Source of the DNA: Gyromitra esculenta
Lineage: Eukaryota; Ascomycota; Pezizomycetes; Pezizales; Discinaceae
Assembly (NCBI GenBank): GCA_038503075.1
Contig: JBCAML010000001.1
Coordinates: forward strand, 3,100,001 to 3,164,000
Reading direction: 5' to 3'
Length of the DNA stretch: 64,000 bases
Below the pieces are notes generated by a model. The model saw nothing but the letters and a program-made list of their open reading frames with translations, was not told the DNA's origin and did not search any database. Made by a program: the position numbers and the translations under genes. Below are positions 1-11,100 of the stretch, piece after piece; position 1 is the stretch's first letter, and every line of letters begins with the position of its first letter.

Positions 1-47
1 AAAGCTACTTGGAAATTTCCTGTGCGGTATGAAGTACCAGTCTTACA
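1..47 (+). repeat. 3' end of the 5' LTR of element 1
   Basis: The window opens inside an LTR. Bases 1-47 match, with a handful of differences, the reverse complement of 14275-14321, the end of a complete inverted LTR of the same family. The terminus reads GTCTTACA, and the family has TG...CA ends. Most of this LTR lies left of the window. Directly after it, at 51-70, is a perfect 8-bp hairpin (TATTGATA, loop AGCA, TATCAATA) where a primer-binding region would be expected; no clear primer match was found. Confidence 0.75.
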
Positions 48-742
48 ATATATTGATAAGCATATCAATACTTCGGTTATTCAACTACAATGGCGAACGT
101 ATTTGTGATGGACACAGACATGTCTGATGGCTCCGAGGATCCCATCTCAAAACACTCTTCGAAGAACTCCTTGGCCCGTCGAAGAACTACCCATCTTACA
201 CCCGCTCTTAAGCCCTTCATTCCAAAACACTTCACGCCTCATTCGCAATTCCTACGGAGCAGTGCTTACATTGAAGATGTTCATGCACAGTGTGATAATC
301 TCATGCTTACGCTAAACGAAGCCTTTAGACACGTAGTACTAAGGCAAGAAGAGGCTCAGGCAGGAAACACCGTTGCCCTAAACCAACTTAACTCACAGGC
401 TCAAAATCAATATTTAAGCCTAACCCATATCCAGCAGCGCATGGCAGACCAACAAGAGTTCTCGGCCAAAGAACTCGCCCGTATCGAGGTACTGGTTCAC
501 GGTCTTGGTAATAACATTGGCCTGGCCCTGCAACAGCAAGGACATGAGGCACACCAGTGCATTGGAAGGGTGGAAACGGTAGTCGAAGCTATAGTGGGGG
601 AAACAGTAGGAGAAATGCAAAGACAACGAAGTCAGCTTAATGATCAGGGAGTGTTACTCAGTCAGATCACTCAACATATTCGTGCTCAGTAAGAACTACC
701 AGCCCGATCAGAAGCAGGCCTCAGCGGCTCTATTCATGCACC

Positions 743-1159
743 TTTCACGGATAAGAATCGGGTCATGGGCTAGGATGGTTACGGAAGCTACGAAGGGTTT
801 TCTTGGAGTATAATGGCTTTGTCTTTCGGTTATGTTTCGGCTGTTGTCAGATGACTGTTTGTGTTACGAGAAAGCGGGGTATTTAAACGGAGGATTTTGG
901 TTGTTTGTGTTTTCTTTCCCTTTCTTCCTTAAGCAACGTTCTCGTTTATCTTCTCTTGTAATTGTTGAATACTATCTCGGTTCTACCTCAGAACCCTCGC
1001 TGTCGCTGTCCACCTCGCTGCACTTATCTCACCTTGAGATAGACCCCTCGTAGAACTTGTAGAAACACTGCACTCCTCGAACGTGTTAGGACCTCGCTTA
1101 AGTAGCACTGCTCACCTTCAGGGATACTGAAGGGCTTAACGAGGGACTGAACCGTGAGA
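743..1159 (+). repeat. Solo LTR, family A, inside element 1 gag
   Basis: A 417-bp LTR starting TTTCACGGAT and ending CCGTGAGA, of the same family as the LTRs of element 2. It is flanked by the perfect 5-bp duplication GCACC (738-742 and 1160-1164). It contains a TATA-like ATTTAAAC stretch, a pyrimidine-rich run and the AAGCAACGT motif that probably marks the transcript start. No internal region remains, so it is a solo LTR left by recombination. Confidence 0.9.
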
Positions 1160-1297
1160 GCACCCCAACTGCCTCCCACTAGAAGCGAGAAAGCAAAGGA
1201 GCCAGCCCAAAGCGAACGAGGTGAACCCTCTGGAGCACACGGGGGTAATGGTGGGCAGCCTCCACATGGACCCAACTACCTTGTTGGTGCTGGTGCC

Positions 1298-1748
1298 TTT
1301 CATGGATAGTTGTTTCATTGGCTAGTTTGGTATAGGAGAATACGGTTGTTATGTTTCGTTGTTGTTCTCTGTGTTTCTTTGGGTCTCAGTTGTAATGAGT
1401 CATATGTTGGTCAGCGAAAGGTGGGATTATAGGTATATAAGCGAAGGGTGTTCCCCTCTTGTTGTACTTTTTCTTCTTTCTTTTCTAAACAACATCTTCT
1501 ATTGTCACTCTACTTGTATCTCACAATACAAGCCAGGATTCCTATACAATCCTTCGTCGCCTCCGTGATACCTCTTTCTCTATCACGCCACTACACCAAC
1601 GTAGTTTCGCTGTTGGAGTCATCATAACTCCCTGCTGTCGTAGAGCCTGCGGAATCGCTATTTAAACTCCTGTTGTTAGTTCTCGTTCCAGTAGCACTGC
1701 TTACCTTTGGGGATACCAAGGGGCTTGACAAGACCTTACTCCTTGAGA
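1298..1748 (+). repeat. Solo LTR, family B, inside element 1 gag
   Basis: A 451-bp LTR starting TTTCATGGATAG and ending CCTTGAGA. It matches the LTR at 12344-12752 in general layout but is clearly diverged. The target duplication is imperfect: GTGCC at 1293-1297 against GTTCC at 1749-1753, suggesting an older insertion than the others. It contains TATATAAGC followed by a pyrimidine tract. Confidence 0.85.
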
Positions 1749-4700
1749 GTTCCCCTGGATCAGGTGATGGATTGTCATCGGATAATTCGGAGGAAGAAAA
1801 GGCCAGGAAGAACATTGAAGATACCAATCAATGGCTGGCCAACAGAAAAAGAGAAAGAGAAAACCGGCGGTGGAGAACACCAAGTAATGCTCCTCCACCG
1901 CCACCCCCCCAAACAACCCTGGTGAGATGGTAATCACCATTGATCACAGGTACCCCCAAGCGTCACCGTCATCTCGACACCACAAGATCCCGATCGGTGA
2001 ACCAGAAAAATTCACTACTGCCACAAACCAGGATCTCAGAGCATGGATCTGAAGCTGCGAAGTATATTTTGAGATGAACGAGTGGCTTTGGACCAGAGAC
2101 CGACACAAAATCCACTATGCCGCCAGCCGTTGTGAAGGAAACAAGGCTCGACCATACGATGTTATGTATACCAACAAGATGGACGGAGCCGTGGGACAAA
2201 TCCAGGAACCGGAGTACACCTATTGGGCAACCTTCTCACTAAAGATGAAGGAAGTATTCTGCTCTCCGGACGAAAAACGCGATGCCATATATGCCATGGA
2301 TTGTGTACCTTACACAACCGTTGAGGAATATATCCTCAAAATGAGCAACCTAAACATAAAGGTTGGGATGGCTGGGACACTGTGGAGGATGAAGGTCGAA
2401 GCGAAGATCCCTCTCAAGATACTAGAGTTGATGGTAGGGTGTAGCCTGTTTGATGATGATGTGCAGTGGCTGGAGGCGTTGCGATCAAGAGGAAGATTGT
2501 GGGAGGAGTATTTGTATCATCAGAAACTGGAGAATAGAGGTCTCCCAGCCACGGATAGTCGTGGGAAAAAGGAGGAGAAAAAGCAGGAGGAACGTCGGGA
2601 AAAGGGGTTCAAAAGCAGAGTCAAGAAGGACTCAAAAAGTAATGCCAAGGAGGATACCCCTAAGAAAGATGCCCCTCCCCCCACTAACAGCACCGGAGAT
2701 GCCTCGGGTTGGAAGGCTGCTCATGAAGGGGTAAGTCAGGACCTAGTTGATCGACGCAGGCGGGAGAAACACTGCACTAGATGTGGTCGACCCGACTGTC
2801 ATTGGAAGACGTGCGACGTGAAGGAACCTCGAACAGTATCATCCGCGCAAGCCGGCGCCAGTCATAAACAAAAATGGGTCAAACCCGAAAAGAATGAGCA
2901 AAGTGCTGGGGATGCATTGGAGAAGCGTTTGAAGCTAGCGCCCAAGACGAGGGCCGTGACAGCGCCACCTGCAAAAGGGGCCATGAGCGGAGTTACCACT
3001 CCAAAGGGGCGGATCTCCAGGACCCCTGTTAATCATTATGCAAATACAAATTCTGACGAAGAAATGTCAGAGAATTTTCACTAGGTCGACTACCGGCGGG
3101 CCAGGAGGTAGCAGACGTTAACCAAACATTCGAAACCCTGGCAATCGAAGAAAGAATTGTCTCAGTCCTTGAGACCGAAAAATACAAAAACAAACGAAAA
3201 AGAAAGGAGGGCGACTCTTCGGAATCGTCCAACAAAAAACAACATACAGAACCCACCGTATACGAGCGGCCCCGAGGGCAAGCGCTACTGGTAATCAATG
3301 GAAGGAAGGTGGTAGTCAATGTATTGCTAGATTCTGGAGCTAATGTTTTTCTCTTGTCCCCTTTGTTTGTTAGGAAATGGTCGGTCCCAAAGGTGCAAAG
3401 AGACGTCCCGTTAACCATTAGAAACTTCACAGGTGAAGAAGTGGTTGGAGCGGGACAAGCCTTTACTAACCCTATTACTATGATCATAGGGAATAATCAT
3501 ACATCTAATGTATCTTGCGAGATTGGGCCAGTCGAGGCTGGGTTAGACTTGATAGTGCCAGGGGGTTGGTGGTTGACGAGTCACCGGTTGGAAAACCCTT
3601 ACGACCACGCAAACTGGAAGTTCGAATCTCCTGGTTGCTGTAACCAGTGCTCCGTGACGACTGCTCCTCTTAATACCGAGAACGATATCGAATATGACGA
3701 ATGGCTGGGCCTGGACGAGAATGCCCGAATAATTGGCATGGTGCGTGCAATCGATGACGAAGAAACTGAACTTCTGAAGACTCTCCCGGGAGCATACCAC
3801 CGATTTGTCAGTCTATTTGGCACTCCCATCCAGGAATCCTTGCCAGAACGAAGGCCATTTGATCACGCTATTGATCTCGAGCATGGGACAACCGCCCCGT
3901 GGGGTCCAATCTATAAACTTTCGGAAAAAGAACTTGAGATTCTCCGGAAGTACTTGGACAAAATGGTGGCCGAAGGGAAGATACGGCCAAGCAAGTCACC
4001 TGCTGGGTCGCCCATATTATTCGCGCCGAAACCAGACGGAGGGCTACGACTATGCGTAGATTACCGTGGCTTGAACAAGGTGACAGTAAAGAACCGATAC
4101 CCTCTGCCGCTAATGTCCGAATTGCGTGATAGAGTCAATGGGGCTTCGATCTTTACCAAACTGGACCTCAAAGACGGTTTTCACCAGATCCGTATCAAAG
4201 AAGGCGATGAGTGGAAAACAGCGTTTCGTACAAGATATGGTCATTTCGAGTACACAGTCATGCCTTTCGGCTTGGCAAACACCCCCGCAACCTTTCAAGA
4301 TATGATGCATCAGGTGCTCCGCGAATTTCTGGACCAAGGGGTCGTGGTTTATATTGACGACATCCTCATCTACTCAAAGACCCTCGAGGAACATGAGGCC
4401 TTGGTGACCAGAGTCCTGCAGAGGTTGGAGGACAAGGGTTTGGCAGTATCCATTAAGAAAAGCTACTTTCACTTGCGGGAAGTTGAGTTTTTAGGGTACA
4501 TAATTTCGGACAAAGGCGTGTCTATGTCAATGAAGAAGGTCGAGTCAATCCTTTCATGGGAAACCCTGAAGAGCATACGCGATGTTCAGGTATTCATTGG
4601 ATTCGCCAATTTTTACCGACGGTTCATCGAAAATTTCTCCCAAGTTGCAAGTCCCTTAACCGAGTTAACCAAAGGGGACCCCAAGAAATTCCAATGGGGT

Positions 4701-6005
4701 GACCGTCAAGCGATAGCTTTCGAGTACCTAAAAGTTGCCTTCACGACAGCACCCATCCTTTGTCACTTTGCGCCGGAACGGCAGACTGTGGTAGAAACCG
4801 ACGCCTCAGACTATGCGCTAGGTTGCGTCCTCTCGCAGATCATCGATAGCAAGCTACATCCCGTAGCATTCCATTCCAGAAAATTTAATAAAGCCGAACT
4901 TAACTACGAGGTGCACGATAAGGAACTACTCCCGATAGTAACCGCCTTCAAGGAATGGCGACATTACCTAGAAGGAAGCAAGCACCAAGCAATCGTCTAT
5001 ACGGACCATAAAAATCTCGAATATTTCATGAAGGAGACAAGGATCCTAAATCGACGACAGGCTAGATGGGCGGAATATTTATCGTCATTCGACTTTAAAA
5101 TCATATATCGACCTGGATCAGCAGGAGGAAAGCCAGATGCATTATCAAGACGACCGGAGTATCGTCCTAAGGAGGGGGATACAACACAGCCTACAGAAGT
5201 CATGTTCCGAAGCGGCCAAGTCGATATGACTGGCCGTCCCAGTAAGTCAATCGTTATATCCTTAATTCATAGAAAAGACGATAACACAATTGTACAAAAC
5301 CAAAACGATGACCCGTTACACTTTACCAAGCTGGACTCAAACGGCAATCACCACCATTATAATTTTAATCCTAATACAACACACGAGGAGCTACTTATTT
5401 CATCAGCATCCCTCAAAGCGCTTCAAGTCCTTCAATTCAATTCGGACTTTTTGGAGCAGGTTAAAAGGAAGGTCGAGTCTGATGAAGACTATAAGGAAAT
5501 TCGAGACTTAGTTAAAGCTGGCAGCGAAATCAAAAGGCTACAACACTACACAGTGATGGAGGAACTCCTCTATTGGAAAAACAGGCTAACAATCCCTAAC
5601 GATGATGAAATCAAAACTACCATTTTAGAAAATGAACACGACTCCAAGATAGCAGGGCACTTTGCCATGGACAAAACCACGGAACTCGTTCAGCGGAACT
5701 TCTACTGGCCTCATATGACCGAGTGGATTACAGATTACGTCCGCTCATGCGATCCATGCCAACATAACAAATCCGTGCGTCATAAGAAGTATGGACTCCT
5801 GCAACCGCTAGAGACCCCATACGCTCCATGGATGTCGATATCAACAGACTTCATCTTCCAGTTACCCGAGTCGAGAGGATTCACCCAAATATGTGTAGTA
5901 GTTGACAGGTTTACCAAGATGGTGCACTTCATCCCACTAATAGAAAGAGCTACAGCAAGTGATGTGGCAAAAGCTTTTGTTGACAAAGTTTGGAAACTTC
6001 ACGGG

Positions 6006-6428
6006 TTTCATGGATAGAACCGAGTAATGGGTTAGGATGACTGTTGGATGACTGCGAAGGATTTTCTTTGGATACAATGGCTTTGTGGTTCGGTTAAGTT
6101 TCGGTTGTTGTCGGAGGGGTATTTTGTGTTACGGGAAAGCGGGGTATTTAAGTGGAAGATTTTGGTTGTTTTTGTTCTCCTTTTCTTTCTTCTCTAAGCA
6201 ACGTTCTTACTTTACTTCTATTGTACTGTTTTAATATTACCTCGATTCTACCTCAGAATCCTCGCGGTTGCCGTCGCTGTGATAACCATTATACTTAACT
6301 CGCCTTGAGTTAGAACCCCCGTAGGACCTGTAGAAACATCGTATACCTTGTCGCTTGACCTTTCGTTTAAGTAGCTCTGCTCACCTTCAGGGATACTGAA
6401 GGGCTTAATCAAAGGTCAAACCGTGAGA
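6006..6428 (+). repeat. 5' LTR of element 2
   Basis: A 423-bp family A LTR, from TTTCATGGATAG to CCGTGAGA. The ends form a short imperfect inverted pair (TTTCA / TGAGA) rather than the common TG/CA. A TATTTAAG box near 6146 is followed about 40 nt later by a pyrimidine tract and TCTAAGCAACGTTC at 6193-6206. That motif is conserved in several LTR copies of this window and is the probable transcript start. Confidence 0.9.
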
Positions 6429-6441
6429 TTACGTTGCTTCC
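6429..6441 (+). promoter_or_regulatory. Predicted self-priming primer-binding site of element 2
   Basis: The first bases after the 5' LTR are TTACGTTGCTTCC. Nine of them (6431-6439, ACGTTGCTT) are the exact reverse complement of AAGCAACGT at 6196-6204 in the LTR, just after the pyrimidine tract where transcription should begin. No TGG-led tRNA-type primer site is seen. This is the arrangement known from Tf1/sushi elements, in which the 5' end of the RNA folds back and primes reverse transcription. The role is inferred from position and complementarity. Confidence 0.65.
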
Positions 6442-6704
6442 TTAGCTCAGCGGTATACTCTGTACCTTTTCCCATACAAGGCCACGTGTTCAAACCTTGG
6501 AGTCATACCTACTTCATGGGTTTCACAACTTGGATTCATCAATCCTTTGTGTGTTTGTTCCCTTGTTTGACATCGCGAAAACCTACAGAGACCACTGAGC
6601 CCTCGCTAGTCCTACCTGAGTGGCTAGATTCCGAGTACCTCCGCGTCAATACCGTCGCAAGTGTCTGTAACAACGCAGACTCTAGCAACAATTGAGGAAG
6701 CGAA
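6442..6704 (+). mobile_element. tRNA-headed, SINE-like insert in the element 2 leader
   Basis: A 263-bp stretch between two near-identical 14-mers, ATTACGTTGCTTCC (6428-6441) and ATTACGCTGCTTCC (6705-6718). It begins with a tRNA-like head: an A-box-like TAGCTCAGCGG at 6443-6453 and a B-box-like GTTCAAACC at 6488-6496, with a CTTTTC loop suggesting tRNA-Lys(UUU) ancestry. No poly-A tail or second copy is visible. It could also be a chance resemblance within an ordinary leader. Confidence 0.4.
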
Positions 6705-6749
6705 ATTACGCTGCTTCCAACGTCTACACCTCCTACAAACGAAGCAACA

Positions 6750-8084
6750 ATGAGCACTCCCGCCGCCACCTCCTCCACTGAAGGAGCCGCTGTTACCACG
6801 CAACGCTTCCCCACAAAAGAAGCTTTCGCCCAGAAATACCGAGACGACCCCATTGAGTTGTACAACCAACTCCGGGACCTCAATCAAGCCTTAGAAGACC
6901 AGATCGACGTTTTGCAGGAGAGTACGCAGGAATTAGAGATAAAACTCAATACTGCAAAAATCCAAGCAGACAATGCGACACGACACGCTATACAACAAGA
7001 TCAGCGAGTCATCGAAGCTGCAGACCTCATTTCAAGACTACGTCAAGAGCGCAACGAAGCGAGAACCGCCAACCAAGCCCCTCCAGCTCCACCAAACCTA
7101 ACCGCTACTCCCCCACCTCCATCGGTTACAAACCATCGCTCCGAGCGAATGCCGGACCCAGAAAAGTTTGACGGAACCCGAGCCAAACTCCCCGGCTTTG
7201 TCCTTCAGCTCCGCTCCAAACTCGCCGTAAACCGGGACAGATTCGCTGACGAAAATACTATGATTCTGTACACCATCAATCGATTGGAAGGAGCAGCCCT
7301 CGAACAAGTCCGCCACACGGTACTCCCCTCTGGTCTTACTACCTGGACCAACGCCGCAACCCTCATCGCCGCCCTAGAAACAGCCTTCGGAGATCCTGAC
7401 CCCACCGGTACCGCCCGACGAGAGCTACACCAACTGCGCCAAGGTAAACGAGACTTTTCCGCCTACCTAGCAGATTTCCAACGTATCATGGGACAACTAA
7501 ATTTTGATGAAAACTCAAAAATGGACGCCCTTGAACATGGTATGTCGGAGGAACTAAAGGAAGCAATGGTCTTCGCCGCTGCCACCCCCGCTACTCTCAA
7601 CGACATGGTACTTGTCCTCACCCGAATGGACAACCGCATTCGAGCACGCAAAGCAGAAAAGCGAGGGAATACCCGTGATAACATGGGACAATTCAGTGCC
7701 TCGAACAATGCAATGACCCCTTTCGTCCCCGCATCATCTTTTGTGCCAGGAGGTCTGGCACCTATGGATCTTTCCTTCGGCCGTACTAGCAACTCTTCTC
7801 GCCCCCCTCAGGACCAACGATATACACTGGTCAACGGCAGAAGAAAATTATCAGAAGAAGAGAAGCAATGGCGCTGATCCACCGGCAAGTGTATGTTCTG
7901 CGCCGCTCCCGACCACTCTTACGCCAACTGTCCCTCAGCCCCAAAAAAGCCAACGATGAGGGGAGCTCTCACAGCACCACCTACTAACCGCACTCCTCCG
8001 GCCTCCTCCTTACCGCCACCTCCTCTCCCGCCTCAGTTTTTCGCCCTAGAATCCGCAAGCGCCTCAAGCGAGGCTTTAAACTAG
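6750..8084 (+). pseudogene. gag of element 2, one in-frame TGA
   Basis: The frame starts at ATG 6750 and would encode about 444 residues to the TAG at 8082-8084. It has a coiled-coil N-terminus (about residues 35-105), a proline-rich hinge, a capsid-type region starting SERMPDPEKFDG (about residues 130-290) and a perfect CX2CX4HX4C zinc knuckle (CMFCAAPDHSYANC, encoded near 7891-7932). A TGA at 7875-7877 lies six codons before the knuckle; CGA to TGA is the simplest origin. Without readthrough, both the knuckle and the frameshift into pol would be lost, so this copy is probably silent unless the base is a sequencing or strain difference. Confidence 0.85.
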
Positions 8085-8119
8085 TTCAACCAAGGCCGAC
8101 CAGTGACCCCGCCTTGGTT
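8075..8119 (+). promoter_or_regulatory. -1 ribosomal frameshift signal between gag and pol
   Basis: The heptamer TTTAAAC (8075-8081) sits in the gag frame as T TTA AAC, immediately before the gag stop TAG (8082-8084). Six bases later a perfect 9-bp stem begins: AACCAAGGC (8088-8096) pairs with GCCTTGGTT (8111-8119) around a 14-nt loop. Pol lies in the -1 frame and is open straight through the site. Slippery heptamer, spacer of about 6 nt and a strong stem are the known components of -1 frameshifting. Function is inferred. Confidence 0.8.
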
Positions 8120-11100
8120 CCGATTTCTTTTCCTTTGTCTGCATTTTCGATTTCTGGGTTTTCGGTTTCTGGCTTAAGCGTGGAGGATCAATTGGATGGA
8201 GAACATTTTGTAGTTTCGTGCAATATTTCTCATAACAATAAAATCATTAAAACACACGCTTTACTGGACACTGGAGCCTCCGGATTTGCATTCATCGATA
8301 AGAATTTTGCGAGTCACCACTCTCTTCCTCTCTCCCCCCTAAAAAAGCCAAGACAACTTGAGGTAATCGATGGCCGCCCTGTTGCCTCAGGAGACATCAC
8401 CCATATTGCCAACATTAATTTATCTATTCAACAGCACCAGGAGCAAGCCCCCTGTTTTGTAACCCAACTGGGACATTACCCCCTGGTGCTAGGAATACCC
8501 TGGATGAATTACCATGATGTCCACCTCTACTTCGCAAAAAAACGCATTGAGTTTAATTCTAAACTCTGCACCACCCACTGCGCCCCTCACTCCCCAGTCG
8601 TATCCACTCCGTCAATCCCGGCTCCTCCTAGATTAAATTTATCTTTCATTGGAGCCGCAAGCTTTAGAACTCTTACTCGAAAACGCACCTCTCAAGCCTA
8701 CGCCATGTCACTTTACGAAATCAATAAAATCATTGATAATAAAACGAGTAAAGAGGAATGGAAGTCCAGGATCCCGCAAGAATACCACGACTTCCTTGAC
8801 ATGTTTGATAAAAGCAAAGCCCAGGGACTCCCCCCCCGACGATCTTACGATCATCGAATACTACTTCAAGAAGGAAAGGATGCTCCCTTCGGACCCCTTT
8901 ATGGGATGTCCCGGGAAGAACTAATCGTCTTGAAGAAATATATCGAAGATAATCTGGAGAAAGGATTTATCCGCGCCAGTTCTTCCCCAGCCGGATTCCC
9001 CGTCCTTTTCGTCAAAAAAGCAGACGGTTCACTACGACTCTGTGTGGACTATCGAGGTTTAAATGCCATTACCGTCAAGGACCGTTACACCTCCCCACTT
9101 ATCCGAGAGACTCTCGACCGACTTGCAAAGGCCCAATGGTATACCAAGTTAGACCTCCGTGACGGCTATCATCAAGTACGCATTGCCGAAGGAGACGAAT
9201 GGAAGACAGCATTTCGCACTCGTTATGGTCTTTATGAGTACCAGGTCATGCCTTTTGGTTTAACCAACGCCCCTGGAACCTTCCAACGCTTTGTAAACGA
9301 CTGCCTTACTGAATACCTCGATATCTTTTGTACCGCTTATCTAGATGACATCCTCATCTACAGTGACACCTTCGCTGAACACCAAATCCATGTTCGAAAA
9401 GTCTTGCAAACCCTTAAAGACAACGACATCCTATTGAAACCAGAAAAATGCGAATTCGAGGTACAAACGACAAAATATCTTGGCCTCATTCTCACCCCAG
9501 ACGGTATCAAAATGGACGAAGAGAAACTGAAAGCGGTCAGAGAATGGAACACCCCAAAAAGCGTAAAAGACGTACAAGCCTTTTTAGGATTTGCAAATTT
9601 CTACCGTCGCTTTATTCTGGGTTTTTCCAAACTCGCTACGCCTCTTACCGCTCTTACTCGAAAAGGCATCACCTTCGAATGGACCGTCGAGGCGGACATA
9701 GCCTTCGAAAATTTGAAGCACGCCTTCACTACAGCCCCAATTCTGATCCACTTTGACCCCGATAAAAAAATCATCGTAGAAACTGACGCCTCCGATTTTG
9801 TATCCGGAGGTGTTCTATCGCAATACGATGACGCCGGAATACTACATCCAGTCGCTTTCTTCTCCAAGAAGCATTCACCCGCTGAATGCAACTACGAGAT
9901 CTATGACAAGGAATTACTAGCCATCATTAGAGTATTCGAAGAATGGCGCCCAGAACTTGAAGGCTCAAAGCACCCTATCGACGTCATCAGTGATCATAAA
10001 AATCTTGAGTATTTTATGAGCACGAAACAACTCAACCGTCGACAAGCAAGATGGGCAGAGTACCTCTCCAGGTTCGACTTTGTTATTACTTACCGACCAG
10101 GAAGTCAAGGAGGAAAACCGGATGCGTTGACCAGGAGATCAGGAGATCTCCCCAAGGAAGGGGATGAACGGCTGGCACACCAGAGTCAAGTGGTACTAAA
10201 GAAGGAAAATGTTGATCCGAAGCTAAGTTTGTTGTCGGCTTCTTTGTCAAATGAAGCCGCTGAACTGGACGCCCCCCTTAAAAAACTCTTCGAAGAAGGA
10301 TACATTGCTGATAAATTCCCGGAAAAGATACTCGTGGCACTCAAGAATAAGGACCAACGATCGAAGGAAATCACCTTAAGCGAATGTAAGGAGGAAGATG
10401 GAAGACTCTATTACCGAAATTGTGTTTATGTTCCGGACTTCGACCCCCTACGACTAGAACTTATTAGAAGACACCACGATGTACCAGCTGCAGGCCATCC
10501 AGGACGGGATAAGACTTTTGAACTCCTGGACAGAAACTTCTATTGGCCTAGAATGAGAGAATCAGTTGCTCGTTATGTAAGGAACTGCCATATCTGCCAG
10601 AAGGCCAAACCGGTTACCCAACGTACCTCAGGAGTACTCCGCCCCTTACCTATTCCCCAACGACCCTGGCAAGAGATCTCTATGGACTTTGTGACAGGCC
10701 TCCCCGAATCCAATGGCTATGACGCGATCATGGTAGTTGTAGATCGATTATCGAAAATGCGACACCTCATTCCATGTAACACTACTGTTAATTCCCGAGA
10801 TGTCGCCGATCTTTATCTACAACATGTCTGGAAATTGCATGGCCTACCCACACATATTACCTCTGATCGTGGCACTCAATTTACAGCCCATTTCTGGAAA
10901 GAACTATGCCAACGTCTAGGAATACAAGCTCGGATGTCTACTGCTTTCCACCCGGAAACAGACGGACAAACGGAAAGGTTGAACGCAGTAATGGAGCAAT
11001 ACCTTCGGTCATATGTGTCTTATCAACAAGAGGACTGGAGTAAATGGCTACCAATGGCAGAATTTTCTGCCAATAACCAAGAATCGGCAAGTACAAAAGT

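Larger units (their letters stand above)
90..3084 (+). pseudogene. gag of element 1 (broken)
   Basis: The gag frame is spread over three pieces: 90-742, 1165-1297 and 1754-3084. Removing the LTRs at 743-1159 and 1298-1748 rejoins the pieces in frame. Defects seen: a TAA at 690-692, a one-base change in the C run near 1905-1914 just after a proline stretch, and a TGA at 2050-2052. After these the frame is open to the TAG at 3082-3084. The segment around 1990-2300 resembles a capsid region (PEKF start, then SCEVYFEMN). A basic linker follows, then a variant zinc knuckle CTRCGRPDCHWKTC encoded near 2773-2814, with the Cys/His spacing one residue off the usual CX2CX4HX4C. Gag would form the virus-like particle of the element. 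Confidence 0.8.

Noticed and set aside
1..70. Element 1 self-priming site like that of element 2
   Set aside because: No convincing complement of the bases after 47 was found in the inverted LTR of the same family; only the hairpin at 51-70 is clear.
90..692. Stand-alone 200-residue gene
   Set aside because: The frame continues after the TAA through the excised LTRs into gag; it is the N-terminal part of element 1 gag.
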